From: Thermodesulfobacteriota bacterium
GTDB taxonomy: Bacteria; Desulfobacterota; DSM-4660; Desulfatiglandales; Desulfatiglandaceae
Length of the DNA stretch: 53,198 bases
Assembly: GCA_030837545.1 (NCBI GenBank)
Contig: JAUPKI010000317.1
Coordinates: 1-53,198, forward strand
Reading direction: 5' to 3'
In this document: positions 44,936-53,041 of the stretch, piece after piece
Numbering within the stretch: the first letter of the stretch is position 1
Layout: each line of letters begins with the position of its first letter
Translations under genes and position numbers: made by a program
The notes under the pieces: model-generated
What the model was told of the DNA's origin: nothing
Database searches by the model: none
What the model saw: the letters and a program-made list of their open reading frames with translations, nothing else

Positions 44936-46135
44936 TTGTATTACAAAATTATCAACACGAGAAAACTCATTGCCACAAAAGCGGCGGACCTGATTGGGAG
45001 GATGGTCTTTGCTCCCATTCTGGGCCTGAAGAAGGGTGGAAACCTGATACCCGGTAATATTCGAAAAATCCTTATTATCAGGACCGCCTATATTGGCGAT
45101 GTGATCTTGACGCTCCCTATTTTAAGCCCGCTCAAAAGGCTGTTTCCCCAGGCTGAGATCTCATTTCTGACCACTCGCAGGGCGAAAGAAATTCTGGATA
45201 CGAACCCTTATGTGGATAAGATCATTTCATACGATGCTTTCTGGTTTTATAAGAACAGCGCACGATCTGCCTTTGCCGATTATATCAGGCTGCTCCGGTT
45301 GATCAGATCTGAATCGTATGATCTGGTCATAGAGGCGAGGGGCGACATTCGAGACATTTCCCTGCTGGCATATCTGAGTAAGAGCGGCTATCGAGTCAGT
45401 TATAGTGTCGGAGGCGGGGGGTTCCTCCTTACCCATATCGTGCCATTCAGGAAAATTGAACATAAGATCCGGTACCACATGGATATTGCCAAATACCTTG
45501 GCTGCGAGGAGGCTCCAATTGAATGGGATATGTACCTGACTGGGGATGAAAAGCACCTGGCGGGTCGTGTGCTCGTGGAAAAGGGAGTCCATCGGGAGAG
45601 ATTGATCGCGGCCATACATCCTGGCGGCAGAAAGGAACTCAAACGCTGGCATCCCGAGGGATTTGCATGCGTGGCAGACAGGCTATCAGAAGAATGGGAT
45701 GCTTCGGTCATAATTCTGGGGGGGCCGGATGAAGTTGACATTGCAAAGAGGGTTGCGGAATCTTCGAGATGCAGGACCTTTATGCTCGCAGGAGAAACCA
45801 CGCTCAGGTCAATGGCCGCCATCCTTGAGAGATGTGACCTGTTCATCTGCAATGACAGTTGTGCATTACATATAGCTTCTATGATCGGGGTGCCAACCGT
45901 GGCTATTTTTGGACCGTCCAAGAGCATGGAAACCGGGCCTTTCGGGAATATCCATGTTATAGTGGAAAAACCTTTTGCATGCCGGTATAGTTGTGATGAA
46001 AATATCTGCGAACATAACCCTCACAATGAGTGTCTGACCTCAATAACGCCCGACGACGTCTTTAATGCAGCGCATGACGTCTGTCAGTTGGCCTTTAATC
46101 AGGAGAAGAGATACGACAAACCCGTATCCGATTAG
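44936..46135 (+). CDS. Glycosyltransferase family 9 (heptosyltransferase-like)
   Basis: A 399-residue GT-B enzyme of the ADP-heptose:LPS heptosyltransferase family. The N-terminal acceptor domain has KILIIRTAYIGDVILTLPIL. The C-terminal donor domain has IHPGGRKELKRWHPE, ILGGPDEVDIA, and CNDSCALHIASMIGVPTVAIFGP. The start is a TTG; the first in-frame ATG is 22 codons later and would cut a short N-terminal extension. It probably adds a heptose or other sugar to a lipid acceptor at the cytoplasmic face. Late Cys residues (CRYSCDENICEHNPHNEC) are those seen in many family members. Confidence 0.88.
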   Translation: MYYKIINTRKLIATKAADLIGRMVFAPILGLKKGGNLIPGNIRKILIIRTAYIGDVILTLPILSPLKRLFPQAEISFLTTRRAKEILDTNPYVDKIISYDAFWFYKNSARSAFADYIRLLRLIRSESYDLVIEARGDIRDISLLAYLSKSGYRVSYSVGGGGFLLTHIVPFRKIEHKIRYHMDIAKYLGCEEAPIEWDMYLTGDEKHLAGRVLVEKGVHRERLIAAIHPGGRKELKRWHPEGFACVADRLSEEWDASVIILGGPDEVDIAKRVAESSRCRTFMLAGETTLRSMAAILERCDLFICNDSCALHIASMIGVPTVAIFGPSKSMETGPFGNIHVIVEKPFACRYSCDENICEHNPHNECLTSITPDDVFNAAHDVCQLAFNQEKRYDKPVSD

Positions 46136-46195
46136 GCTTGTTATCTAATGGGCGTGACATTTGTTATACACACTCAATAGTTATAGACGGGATAG

Positions 46196-47518
46196 ATGAG
46201 GCCAATCCAATGGGTGCCCTGGCTGAGTATCCTCTCAACAATCTGGAAAATTATGGAATCATTGTATCAAACAGGGACTCCATTTAGGCTTGATCTGTTC
46301 AGATGCCGCTCTTTGAGAGACGTTACAGAGGCTATATCTATCGTCCTTGAACAATACAGCGAAATCTTTCCTGCTTCAAAGGATGCGAGAATCCTCATCA
46401 AGCCCAATCTCAACAGCAACATGAATGCCCTTACCGGCAACACAACCGACCTCAGGCTGCTGAGCGCACTTGTTCAGGGTCTGAAAAAGAGAGGTTATCA
46501 AAATATTGTCATAGGCGAGGGCACCAACAGCGGTTTTTATCGTAGCAAAATTGGCGTTATTTCAAGGCTGAGGGTAGACTCCCTTGCCAGGTATTATGGG
46601 ATTGAACTCAAGGATCTGAACTATTCTGAAGGGCGTGAGATCAGCTTCGCCGGGGGCGTCAAGGCCCGGGTTGCCAGAGAATGTTTGGAGGCGGATCTCT
46701 TTATCAATGTGCCAAAACTGAAAACCCATTTTGAGGTGGGCATGAGTGTGTGCCTCAAAAACCTTATGGGATGCCTCGTAGGTCAGGAAAACAAGAAGAA
46801 AACGCACCAATCCCTTGCTGAAAACATACTGCATCTAAACAGCAACATCAAACCTCACCTCCATATTGTTGATGGGATCATTGCAATGGACGGCCTTGGC
46901 CCCACCAGAGGGAAGCCGAAAAATATGGGGCTGATTGTGGTCGGTACAGATCCGTTTCTCATCGATATGGTTTGCGCCAGAATTGCTCAGTTCGGTTATC
47001 GATCAGTCACCACGCTGAAATTGGCTGAAGATAAAGGCCTTATTACAAAGGATTATCACGATTTCTTGGGAAGTCTGGACATCTCCTCGTTTATCAGCAG
47101 ATTTGAAGAACCCAAGGCAAACCCTCTGGCATCATTTATACACAGTCCCAAAAGACAGAAATATTTCCTTGCGGTACGCAATACAAGGCTGTTCAGCTTC
47201 CTGGCATCCACAAGATTTTTTGGCTACCTTCTTTTCCTGAGCGGGCTGAGGCAAGACAATTTTATAACGGATGACATGGTGTGCGATGGGCTTTCTTTTG
47301 ACGCCTCTCTTTGTAGGGCCGGCTGCACCAAGTGTTCGGATTACTGCCCGATGGGTCTGACATTGCCGGAACAGATCAAAGAACAGGGCAGTCCATGCAT
47401 CAATTGTCTGTATTGCTTTCTGGTTTGTCCTACCAAAGCCATTGGTTTTAAAGGAAATCTCGGGTTTATGGCCGATCAGTTAAGACAGTACGATAAGATT
47501 ACGCGTGAGGTTGCCTGA
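46196..47518 (+). CDS. DUF362 protein with C-terminal ferredoxin domain
   Basis: A 440-residue protein. The N-terminal ~290 residues form a DUF362 domain (ILIKPNLNSN, ADLFINVPKLKTHFEVGMSVCLKNLMG, VVGTDPFLIDM). The C-terminal part carries two [4Fe-4S] motifs: an atypical CRAGCTKCSDYCP and a classical CINCLYCFLVCP. DUF362-ferredoxin proteins often accompany radical SAM or reductive pathways as electron carriers, but their chemistry is not established. The start could also be the ATG at 46253. It abuts the next radical SAM gene with a 1-base overlap, so it may feed electrons to that enzyme (inference). Confidence 0.85.
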   Translation: MRPIQWVPWLSILSTIWKIMESLYQTGTPFRLDLFRCRSLRDVTEAISIVLEQYSEIFPASKDARILIKPNLNSNMNALTGNTTDLRLLSALVQGLKKRGYQNIVIGEGTNSGFYRSKIGVISRLRVDSLARYYGIELKDLNYSEGREISFAGGVKARVARECLEADLFINVPKLKTHFEVGMSVCLKNLMGCLVGQENKKKTHQSLAENILHLNSNIKPHLHIVDGIIAMDGLGPTRGKPKNMGLIVVGTDPFLIDMVCARIAQFGYRSVTTLKLAEDKGLITKDYHDFLGSLDISSFISRFEEPKANPLASFIHSPKRQKYFLAVRNTRLFSFLASTRFFGYLLFLSGLRQDNFITDDMVCDGLSFDASLCRAGCTKCSDYCPMGLTLPEQIKEQGSPCINCLYCFLVCPTKAIGFKGNLGFMADQLRQYDKITREVA

Positions 47519-48990
47519 TGAATATACTGATCCTGAACCCTCCATTTTTCAAAAAATTCTCCCGCCCCCAGAGAAGTCCTGCCGTTACCAAGAGCGGAAC
47601 CCTCTATTTCCCTATCTGGCTGGCATACTGCGCAGGGGTCTTGGAGGCGGCGGGACATCGGATCACCTTCATGGATGCCCCTGCCAGGGGAATTGATCTG
47701 GATGCGACAGTCAATCAAGTGGGGGAATTACGACCCGAACTGATTGTTATGGATACCAGCACCCCAAGCATCCATAACGATATTGTTGTGGGAGAAACGA
47801 TCAAGAGAATAGTCCCTGACGTCTTTATCGTGATGGTGGGAACCCACGCCTCTGCTCTGCCAGGAGAAACGCTCAAGGAGGGGGATGCCATCGATGCAAT
47901 AGCCCGGCACGAGTATGAATATACGGTCCGGGATCTGGCCTCTATTTTGGAGCACAAAGGGCGCCAAGGGGACAAAGAAAAGGCATTAAAAGCAGTGGCC
48001 GGGTTATCTTTCCGGGGAGGGGATGAAATTGTTCACAACAGAGATCGAGATCTTATTGAAAACCTGGATGAACTACCCTGGGTGAGTAAGGTTTATGCAA
48101 GGCATCTTAGGATCGGTGACTATTTCAACCCGAATGCCCTTTATCCCATGGTCACGCTCATTACCAGCAGGGGGTGCCCTTTCAGGTGCAGCTTCTGTGT
48201 CTATCCCCAGGTCATGACAGGCCGACGGTACCGGTTTCGGAGCATAGAAGATGTTGTGGATGAAATAGAATATGTGGTACAGGAATTCCCTGAGGCGAAG
48301 TCCATCTTTTTTGAAGACGATACATTGACTGCCAACAAGAAGAGATGCATGGATTTTGCTGACGCCCTAATTTGGCGAGAGATCGGGATACCATGGGAGG
48401 CCAACTCACGGATTGATCTTGATCTGGATACCATGAAAAAGATCAAGGCCGCAGGGTGCAGGGAGTTGTGTGTCGGCTTTGAGAGCGCGGACCAGGATGT
48501 TCTCAATTCCATGAAAAAGGGCATCAAGTTAAATCGGATGTTCCAGTTCATGAAAGATGCCCGAACTGCCGGGATTCTTATTCATGGGTGCTTTATGGTC
48601 GGGTTTCCCGGTGAAACCAGAGAGAGCTGTGAAAGAACGATTGATCTCGCCATAAAGCTAAACCCGGATACGGTTCAGTTTTACCCTGTGATGGTCTACC
48701 CCGGGACAGAGGCATACGATGAGTACAAAAACATAGGGTGGCTCACTGCTAACGATTACTCTCAATGGATTACCCCGGAAGGTCTTCACAATTGCGTGGT
48801 AAGGAACGAAACACTGACCTCGGAAGATCTTGTTCGGCTGTGTGACCAGGGTAGAAGACGATTTTACCTTCGTCCGCGGTATTTTCTGTATAAGCTCTCA
48901 CAGCTAATAGAAAGACCTTCTGAAATTGTTCGTACCGTAAAGGCTTCAAGAGTATTCTTCAAACATCTCATAGCAGGTTCCGGGGTTTGA
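47518..48990 (+). CDS. B12-binding radical SAM protein (HpnJ/BchE-like)
   Basis: A 490-residue protein. The N-terminal B12-binding-like domain has PIWLAYCAGVLEAAGH and MVGTHASALPGET. The radical SAM core has SRGCPFRCSFC (C220, C224, C227), IFFEDDTLTANKKRC, and VGFESADQDVLNSMKKG, followed by MVGFPGETRESCERTI. The pattern matches the class with hopanoid-modifying HpnJ, which works on a sugar-bearing lipid head group. It is coupled to the DUF362-ferredoxin gene and followed after 4 bp by a glycosyltransferase, suggesting a small functional unit. Confidence 0.88.
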   Translation: MNILILNPPFFKKFSRPQRSPAVTKSGTLYFPIWLAYCAGVLEAAGHRITFMDAPARGIDLDATVNQVGELRPELIVMDTSTPSIHNDIVVGETIKRIVPDVFIVMVGTHASALPGETLKEGDAIDAIARHEYEYTVRDLASILEHKGRQGDKEKALKAVAGLSFRGGDEIVHNRDRDLIENLDELPWVSKVYARHLRIGDYFNPNALYPMVTLITSRGCPFRCSFCVYPQVMTGRRYRFRSIEDVVDEIEYVVQEFPEAKSIFFEDDTLTANKKRCMDFADALIWREIGIPWEANSRIDLDLDTMKKIKAAGCRELCVGFESADQDVLNSMKKGIKLNRMFQFMKDARTAGILIHGCFMVGFPGETRESCERTIDLAIKLNPDTVQFYPVMVYPGTEAYDEYKNIGWLTANDYSQWITPEGLHNCVVRNETLTSEDLVRLCDQGRRRFYLRPRYFLYKLSQLIERPSEIVRTVKASRVFFKHLIAGSGV

Positions 48991-48994
48991 AAAA

Positions 48995-50017
48995 GTGGAA
49001 CCAAAAACCAGCGCCAATGCCCTTAGATTTTCCGTCATTGTCCCAGCTTTCAATGCCGAAATCACATTGCGTGACTGCCTTAAGGCCCTGAATGACCAGA
49101 CTGCGCTCAAAGCAGATTACGAGGTCATTGTCGTGGATGACGGATCTTCAGATGACACCTCGAAGATAGCAAAACAATATAACGTGAAATGCGTATATCA
49201 GACCAACCGGGGGCCGGCCGCCGCACGAAACAGGGGCGTCTCCGAGGCTGAGGGAGAAATAGTCCTGTTCACGGACGCTGACTGCATACCGGACCGCAAC
49301 TGGATATATGAAATGGCCCTCCCGTTTGAAGATTCAAAAGTCATGGGGGTGAAAGGCGCCTATAAGACACGTCAAACGCGGTTAACTGCAAGATTTGCCC
49401 AGGCAGAGTTTGAAGATCGTTATGAGCTTTTGCAGCGACATGTCTCTATTGATATGATAGACACTTATTCAGCCGCTTTCAGAAAAGACATATTTGAGCA
49501 AATGGGGGGGTTTGATGAACGTTTTACCTCCGCCAACAACGAGGACACGGACTTTTCGTATCGCCTGGCAGCGGCTGGTTATAAAATGGTCTTTAACGCG
49601 AGGGCCTTTGTCTATCACACCCACCCGGACACTCTGGCAAAATATCTAAGGGTTAAATTTTGGAGGGGTTACTGGCGGATGGTGGTATATCGCAGATATC
49701 CGAATAAGGCTGTAAAGGATTCTTACACACCAGGAGTCATCAAAATCCAGGCTCTATCAATGGCATTAGCGCTGTCCCTTTTTCTTTTCTCGTGGCTGAT
49801 TCCTGGATTATTGCATCTGGGTCTTCTATTCTCCTTTATTATCCTATTGTCTTCTTTTCCATTTTCCTTCAAGGTATATAGAAGAGACAGAGCCCTGGCC
49901 TTGGCTTCACCCATGTTTGTTTTTCTGCGGGCTTTTGTCTTCAGCATCGGCAGTTTTCTGGGCCTTGTTCGATCCCTGCTGTGGCCTCAGGGAACCGGTT
50001 TCAGCCAGATGCAATGA
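48995..50017 (+). CDS. Membrane-anchored family 2 glycosyltransferase
   Basis: The 340 residues start at GTG. The GT-A domain has SVIVPAFNAEITL, the nucleotide-binding VVDDGSSDDT, NRGPAAARNRG, the metal-binding TDADC, and a catalytic NNEDTDFSYRLAAAG segment. The last ~90 residues contain two or three membrane helices, anchoring it in the inner membrane. It likely adds a sugar to a polyprenyl- or lipid-linked acceptor. It is the last gene of the plus-strand locus and overlaps the convergent SUMF1-type gene by 31 bp. Confidence 0.9.
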   Translation: MEPKTSANALRFSVIVPAFNAEITLRDCLKALNDQTALKADYEVIVVDDGSSDDTSKIAKQYNVKCVYQTNRGPAAARNRGVSEAEGEIVLFTDADCIPDRNWIYEMALPFEDSKVMGVKGAYKTRQTRLTARFAQAEFEDRYELLQRHVSIDMIDTYSAAFRKDIFEQMGGFDERFTSANNEDTDFSYRLAAAGYKMVFNARAFVYHTHPDTLAKYLRVKFWRGYWRMVVYRRYPNKAVKDSYTPGVIKIQALSMALALSLFLFSWLIPGLLHLGLLFSFIILLSSFPFSFKVYRRDRALALASPMFVFLRAFVFSIGSFLGLVRSLLWPQGTGFSQMQ

Positions 50018-51057
50018 GGCAGTGCCGAAGGCTCCCATGCAAGGCGAAACCCCAATAGCGGTGTTCTAAGGTGTGCCTCGCTTTTTGCGCGGTTTGCTGA
50101 CCGGCATCCCCTTGCCCAGTAATTCCAGGCGCCTCCGCGATCCACCCTCTCAGTCCCAGCGGATGGGCCAGCAGGGTCCATAACGGGTTCTGTTGGATAT
50201 TTGCTGTCATACCAATCCTGACATCGCTCCCATACATTTCCCGCCATGTCATAGAGCCCCCATGCATTTGGAGGGAAAGACCCTACCTTCATAGTCCTGC
50301 CGGGATTGATCCCTTCACATTCCTTGCTCCAGTAATTGCCGTAGTTTGCCTTTGAACAATCCGCCTCATCGCCCCAAGGAAACATGGCGGTAGCGCCCCC
50401 CCTGCAGGCATACTCCCATTCAGCCTCAGTCGGCAGCCGATAGGTCCCCTCTCCTCTCACGTTCATCCTCCTGATGAATTCCTGGATCTCGTCCCAGGAT
50501 ATGGATTCCACAGGACAGTCTGAACACCCGGCAAAAAGGGAAGGATTATATCTCATTACTGCCTCCCACTGGGCCTGGGTTACCTCGGTTGTTTGGAGGA
50601 GATAAGGCTTAGTGATGGTAACCTGATGGAGGGTTTCATCATCGTCCCTTCCTGGTTCATCTTCAGGGCTTCCCATATTAAAGGCACCCGGAGGGATAAG
50701 CACAAAGGTCTGGCCCAGACTGTTGGTAAAGGAATGAACCATATACTGAATGACCGCATGGAGTACGGCGCCGGTGGGAAAACAGAGAACTCCTTCTATC
50801 CTATCAATTCTCTCCTGGCCTTCATCATTAACCGACGGTAGACACGGCGCAAGGGACATGCCCTTTTCCCCTTCTCTGTCGGAAAAACTCGAGGGAGTAT
50901 TAAAAGCGACATCCGGAGGCATCACCTCGAAAAATGGCTGTTCTGCCTGGCAGCAACTCTCAATTTCGGCAGGGTTTTCAGAGTAACACGTTTCACCACA
51001 GAGACAATATGTGGCAAGGACAGTGAGCGAAAAAAATAGAATTCTAATAAATTGCAC
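49987..51057 (-). CDS. Exported SUMF1/formylglycine-generating-enzyme-like protein
   Basis: I start it at GTG 51057, which has an aaggagggg 4 bp upstream; this gives 356 residues with a hydrophobic signal (QFIRILFFSLTVLATYCLC). After ~105 residues of Cys-containing linker comes the SUMF1/FGE-sulfatase fold: FVLIPPGAFNMGSPEDEPGRDDDE, in pieces TTEVTQAQWEAVM, YRLPTEAEWEYACRGG, FPWGD, and DMAGNVWERCQDWY. In true formylglycine-generating enzymes two Cys lie in GGSYxCxxxxC; here the stretch is GGAWNYWARGC, so the first Cys is Tyr and only the second remains. It is therefore probably not a sulfatase activator; the role is unknown. Confidence 0.85.
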   Translation of the reverse strand: MQFIRILFFSLTVLATYCLCGETCYSENPAEIESCCQAEQPFFEVMPPDVAFNTPSSFSDREGEKGMSLAPCLPSVNDEGQERIDRIEGVLCFPTGAVLHAVIQYMVHSFTNSLGQTFVLIPPGAFNMGSPEDEPGRDDDETLHQVTITKPYLLQTTEVTQAQWEAVMRYNPSLFAGCSDCPVESISWDEIQEFIRRMNVRGEGTYRLPTEAEWEYACRGGATAMFPWGDEADCSKANYGNYWSKECEGINPGRTMKVGSFPPNAWGLYDMAGNVWERCQDWYDSKYPTEPVMDPAGPSAGTERVDRGGAWNYWARGCRSANRAKSEAHLRTPLLGFRLAWEPSALPHCIWLKPVP

Positions 51058-51123
51058 TTCTCCCCTCCTTACTCCGAAATGAGGCGCCGCAACGCTCAAA
51101 AACAGGAGAGACCGGCATTATCA

Positions 51124-51151
51124 GAGGTCCCGTGCAGTGCACAGGGGCCTC
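51124..51151 (-). other. RNA hairpin between two exported-protein genes
   Basis: A 12-bp stem with one G-U pair and one bulge and a 3-nt loop (gaggtcccgtgc / gcacaggggcctc) starts 16 nt past the stop of the GATase1-like gene. There is no T-run after it on the minus strand, so it is more likely a processing or partial-termination element than a full terminator. Confidence 0.45.
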
Positions 51152-51167
51152 GGTTATTCGATATGAA

Positions 51168-52898
51168 TCAATGACACTGATTGATCGTTGGCTCTCCTGC
51201 CTCATCCGTAGGATGGGGCTTCCCATAATACTCGTCGTTCCAGGTAATGTCCGACTCACCCTGGAGGATTGAAACCTGATAGGAGTAGGCCCCTGCTGCA
51301 ACATCACCGGGAACCGTCCACTCAAAAAGATACAGTTGGGAACTTCCAGGGGCAAGCCCTGCGGCCGAGACAGGTCCCAACTTAGTCCCAGATCCATCTT
51401 TAAGGGTAAACCATATCATGGTCTCCTTCGACATGGGCTCATCCCCCATATTGTTGATCAACGCCCCCAGGGTCACCTTAGCGCCCGGCTCCACAACCAC
51501 GTCGGGACCCTTAGCCAGCACCTTGCACCACGTCTCGTCGGTCCATATGTAGTATCCGCTCGAAACAGCCGTAAATTCGACCCCTTCAAGACCGTATGGG
51601 GGCGCCAGGTATCGAAGCATGATTTCATCTCCAGATTCCATGAATGCCCTCAGGTTGTCCTTTGCGCCGAGCGCCGGGATCACGTCGCCTGTTCTGTTGT
51701 GAATCGCTGACAAGAGCGGCAGCGGCAACCATCGGCCGGATGTATCCCACTGGTATCGATAGTGCATCTGGGTGCTGTTGATGTACGACTCCTCCCGGTC
51801 TACCTCCTTAATAAGAAAAGTGAGGGTGCCATCCACCTGAGGAACCGGAGCAAAGGTTATCGGTTGAGGCTGATACCGTTCGGCTTCCGGACAATGCATC
51901 CTCGTAAATATCGAACCGACAAATTGATACGCTGAACCATCCCAGGCATGAAGCTCAGGACAAGAAGGTTGGGGTGTGCCGGATGTTAGCCACTTGAAGA
52001 GGTGTTGTGCAAGCTCCCAGTCAGAACCCTGATCGTCCATTTCGTCTTCCCCATCGATGGTGACACAATCCCTGTCTGAATCTTCCTCAATCTCAGGGTG
52101 CGGGCCAATGAGAACCACTCTGCCTGAACCATATGTAAACGCAACAAGAGCGGGCTCTCCGTTGTATTCGTAATTACCCAGGGCCTCCACGCTGGCGTCT
52201 GAATCTGATGTGAAATAAGGCCCCCCGTAGTAAAGCATGGCCTCAGTAAAAGGAGCTTTCTTATAGCTTGACAATATCTCAGTATCGTTTGGAAAGTTGA
52301 TCTTAGTCATTTTATAGGTAGGCCATGGGGCGATGCCGTCGATCGGCCCCGTGGCTGTGCCCGAAAAAAGATCCAAGTCGTATCCCGTCAGCTCATTATA
52401 ATGATTATAGACGAAATAATCGTCATAGGGGATACCTTCTGACACAATTCTGTCCGACGCAAAAAATGAACCTGCGCAAATGCCAAAATAGCTGCCCCCG
52501 TTTTTGACAAAGCTGCGGATACGGTCCTTCCCCGACAAGCTTATCCAGTAATTATACCAGGGTGCCCACCCCCCCGGAAATATCAGCACCTTATAGAGCT
52601 TCGACAGATCTTGTGTTGAATCGTTAAGGTCAAGATAAGTAATTTCTTCATGAGATAGCCCCATCCAGGTCAACATGCATCTGATAGCAGCGATCCCATC
52701 CTGCCACGCGCCTACTCTTGATTCGCCCGTCTTCGGATCGGGCGGCGCTATGGAATCGTTATAAATAGCAACGTCAGCACCGTCGAGGGCGAATGCTGTG
52801 TCTTTACATACGGTGAGATATGGGCACACCAGTGCAAAAAGGGTTATAAAAGCGGTTGAGAACCGGATGTGATTTGTCCCATTCAATCTCTTTTTCAT
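51168..52898 (-). CDS. Exported class I glutamine-amidotransferase-like (BPL_N-type) protein
   Basis: A 576-residue protein from ATG 52898 (an in-frame ATG at 52919 is possible but makes a poorer signal peptide). A Sec signal ends near TAFA. The next ~230 residues resemble a GATase1/ThuA/BPL_N-like flavodoxin fold: DVAIYNDSIA, KVLIFPGGWAPWY, the nucleophile elbow GICAGSFF with C141, and VVLIGPHPE. A linker and a beta-rich C-terminal region follow, with a CARDB-like domain (VEPGAKVTLGALINNMGDEP, then LYLFEWTVPGD). Secretion argues against glutamine hydrolysis. The last 150 residues are nearly repeated in a second gene at the window edge. Confidence 0.75.
   Translation of the reverse strand: MKKRLNGTNHIRFSTAFITLFALVCPYLTVCKDTAFALDGADVAIYNDSIAPPDPKTGESRVGAWQDGIAAIRCMLTWMGLSHEEITYLDLNDSTQDLSKLYKVLIFPGGWAPWYNYWISLSGKDRIRSFVKNGGSYFGICAGSFFASDRIVSEGIPYDDYFVYNHYNELTGYDLDLFSGTATGPIDGIAPWPTYKMTKINFPNDTEILSSYKKAPFTEAMLYYGGPYFTSDSDASVEALGNYEYNGEPALVAFTYGSGRVVLIGPHPEIEEDSDRDCVTIDGEDEMDDQGSDWELAQHLFKWLTSGTPQPSCPELHAWDGSAYQFVGSIFTRMHCPEAERYQPQPITFAPVPQVDGTLTFLIKEVDREESYINSTQMHYRYQWDTSGRWLPLPLLSAIHNRTGDVIPALGAKDNLRAFMESGDEIMLRYLAPPYGLEGVEFTAVSSGYYIWTDETWCKVLAKGPDVVVEPGAKVTLGALINNMGDEPMSKETMIWFTLKDGSGTKLGPVSAAGLAPGSSQLYLFEWTVPGDVAAGAYSYQVSILQGESDITWNDEYYGKPHPTDEAGEPTINQCH
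51213..51324. repeat. 112-bp exact direct repeat, copy 1 (partner 53087-53198)
   Basis: Every base of 51213-51324 matches 53087-53198, offset 1874. It encodes the C-terminal EWTVPGD to YYGKPH segment of two paralogous exported proteins. The identity reaches the window edge and may continue beyond it. Confidence 0.95.
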
Positions 52899-52986
52899 GT
52901 TTAACACCCAATACTCCATGGAAAAGGGTCGGAAAACTGCAGGCCCTCCCGGCCATTCTCACTACAGAGAAGAGTGCGGGTGCATG

Positions 52987-53024
52987 GAAACAGAAAGGGT
53001 CTCCTGCCGGATGCAGAAGACCCT
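52987..53024 (-). terminator. Rho-independent terminator after the partial paralogue
   Basis: On the minus strand the stem agggtct / agaccct (53018-53024 with 52996-53002) continues, after one mismatch, into ctgc / gcag around a 5-nt loop, and is followed by tttctgttt. It begins 17 nt past the stop at 53042, matching the place of the hairpin after the first paralogue. Confidence 0.65.
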
Positions 53025-53041
53025 CTGGATGTGACTAAGCC

